From Candidatus Saccharimonadota bacterium (GTDB taxonomy: Bacteria; Patescibacteriota; Saccharimonadia; Saccharimonadales; UBA4665), in the NCBI GenBank assembly GCA_029288515.1, contig JARIHB010000121.1, forward strand, positions 1 through 5,401: a DNA stretch of 5,401 nt, in the 5' to 3' direction. How positions within the stretch are numbered: position 1 is the stretch's first letter; every line of letters begins with the position of its first letter. Positions 4,429 through 5,401 of this stretch are shown one piece after another. Both the position numbers and the translations under genes were made by a program. Below the pieces are notes generated by a model, which made no database searches, had not been told where the DNA came from, and worked only from the letters and a program-made list of their open reading frames with translations.

Positions 4429-5401
4429 ATGGCAGACTTCACTCCTCCCGCCCAGCAAGTAGACTACTACCGAATGGACCCCGACGAAACGCTTGCCACA
4501 TTGCACAGCACAGCGGACGGCCTGGCTAACGATGAAGCCGTACGGCGCCTTGCCCACTACGGCACGAACGGTCTCAGCACTAAACATAAAAATTCGCTCG
4601 TCCTCAAATACGTACGACAGTATAAAGACCTGATGATTATGCTGCTGGCAGCGAGCGGACTGCTGGCGCTGTATTTGGGCGATGGGCGAACCTGCCTGGT
4701 ATTGTTGGCTCTTGTACTTTTCAATACGACTATCGGTTTCTTGCAGGAATTCAAGGCCGAACGGGTCATGGAATCACTGGAAAAACTGGTTGTCGCCGAG
4801 GCACAAGTGCTGCGTAATGGCACGCTCACCGAAATACCATCTGCCGAACTGGTACCAGGTGATGTTGTATATATCGAAGAGGGAGAGTCCGTGCCGGCCG
4901 ACATGCGCCTGTTATCAGAAGAAGAACTGAGTACTAATGACTTTGCCCTGACGGGCGAAAGTAGCCCAACGCGTAAGTTTATTCACGCCCTTGCTGCCGA
5001 CGTACGGCTCTCCGGCCGACAGAATATAGCATTCATGGGAACTACGGTGGCGACCGGGCACGGTTACGGGGTTGTGATAGGCACCGGCGCAAACACCGAG
5101 CTTGGCAGGATTGCCTCTCTCAGCCAGGATACGGTAAGCGAGGACAGCCCCTTACAAAAAGAGATGAACAACATCGCCACCCGGGTTACGCAGGGTACCG
5201 TGGTGTTGTGCGCCATTTTATTGCCCGTCGCTATCCATGGCGGGCTGGCTATAAAGGAGGCATTCCTATTTGCTATCGGTATTGCGGCGTCGATCATTCC
5301 GCAGGGATTGCCAGCAGAGATCAACACTTCGCTGGCCCGGGCCGCCAGCCAGCTCGCCCGCGCCCGCGCGCTTGTTAAAAAATTATCCGCGGTGGAAGGA
5401 T
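4429..5401 (+). CDS. Cation-transporting P-type ATPase (type II-like), N-terminal 324 residues, cut by window edge
   Basis: The protein would couple ATP hydrolysis to cation movement across the cytoplasmic membrane. Visible in order: the N-terminal cation-ATPase domain (about 12-60, with GLANDEAVRRLAHYGTN), TM1 (about 67-83), TM2 (88-107), the actuator domain with PGDVVYIEEGESVPAD (143-158) and the dephosphorylation motif TGES (175-178), TM3 (253-272), and TM4 (about 276-299) leading into ARALVKKLSAVE (312-323), which normally precedes the phosphorylation motif DKTGT, here beyond the edge. The M4 signature is P291-Q292-G293-L294-P295; SERCA and Na,K-ATPase relatives have PEGLP/PEGLL, where the Glu binds the cation. 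No heavy-metal-binding domain or CPC motif is present, so it is type II-like and not copper/zinc type; the transported ion cannot be named. ATG 4429 is chosen over the overlapping out-of-frame ATG at 4425 and the internal Met16, because the N-terminal domain begins before Met16. Divergent from polA. Confidence 0.93.
   Translation, partial: MADFTPPAQQVDYYRMDPDETLATLHSTADGLANDEAVRRLAHYGTNGLSTKHKNSLVLKYVRQYKDLMIMLLAASGLLALYLGDGRTCLVLLALVLFNTTIGFLQEFKAERVMESLEKLVVAEAQVLRNGTLTEIPSAELVPGDVVYIEEGESVPADMRLLSEEELSTNDFALTGESSPTRKFIHALAADVRLSGRQNIAFMGTTVATGHGYGVVIGTGANTELGRIASLSQDTVSEDSPLQKEMNNIATRVTQGTVVLCAILLPVAIHGGLAIKEAFLFAIGIAASIIPQGLPAEINTSLARAASQLARARALVKKLSAVEG

Noticed and set aside
1..5401. 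UGA recoding to glycine as in Gracilibacteria/Absconditabacteria
   Set aside because: The polA frame of 848 codons contains no in-frame TGA and all genes read completely in the standard code. Absence of TGA as a stop in four complete genes is too small a sample to mean anything.
1..5401. Mobile element, CRISPR array, tRNA or rRNA
   Set aside because: No repeat-spacer pattern, transposase-like protein, terminal inverted repeats or cloverleaf-type sequence was seen; nearly the whole window is accounted for by housekeeping or small lineage-specific genes.

Overview
The window looks like ordinary chromosome from a Candidate Phyla Radiation (Patescibacteria) bacterium, most likely a Saccharibacteria (TM7)-like organism. 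This rests on the character of the proteins: a Taq-like DNA polymerase I with clade-style motif variants, a very small DciA/DUF721-like protein, and short lineage-specific hypothetical proteins. Base composition is roughly balanced by eye. The four complete genes stop with TAG (three) or TAA (one) and read through in the standard code, so there is no sign of the UGA=Gly recoding of Gracilibacteria/Absconditabacteria. The taxon is an inference, since no rRNA or other phylogenetic marker is present.

Layout from left to right: the N-terminal 53 codons of mutM (formamidopyrimidine-DNA glycosylase, minus strand, cut by the left edge); an unrecognised 207-residue proline-rich protein just upstream of it on the same strand; a 99-bp AT-rich divergent promoter region with 14-nt-phased CTATAG repeats; a 78-residue DciA/DUF721-like protein on the plus strand; a convergent junction where two TAG stops lie inside one short inverted repeat; a 186-residue membrane-anchored extracytoplasmic protein (minus); complete polA (minus, 848 residues); a 74-bp divergent promoter region; and the first 324 codons of a type II-like cation P-type ATPase (plus, cut by the right edge).

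Three of the genes belong to DNA replication and repair: mutM excises oxidised purines, Pol I fills and seals the resulting gaps, and a DciA-like protein could help load the replicative helicase. They are on different strands and have separate promoters, so they are neighbours and not an operon. The 186-residue protein and the ATPase point to the cell envelope.

The most notable sequence-level points are: a Pol I that has lost all three proofreading exonuclease motifs and carries HDS in place of HDE in motif C; a P-type ATPase with PQGLP in place of PEGLP in the M4 ion-binding segment; and three start codons (mutM, polA, ATPase) that sit 7-8 nt after a good -10 box with no convincing Shine-Dalgarno sequence, which suggests leaderless transcription. 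I found no CRISPR array, mobile element, tRNA or rRNA, and no clear evidence for a new multi-gene system.
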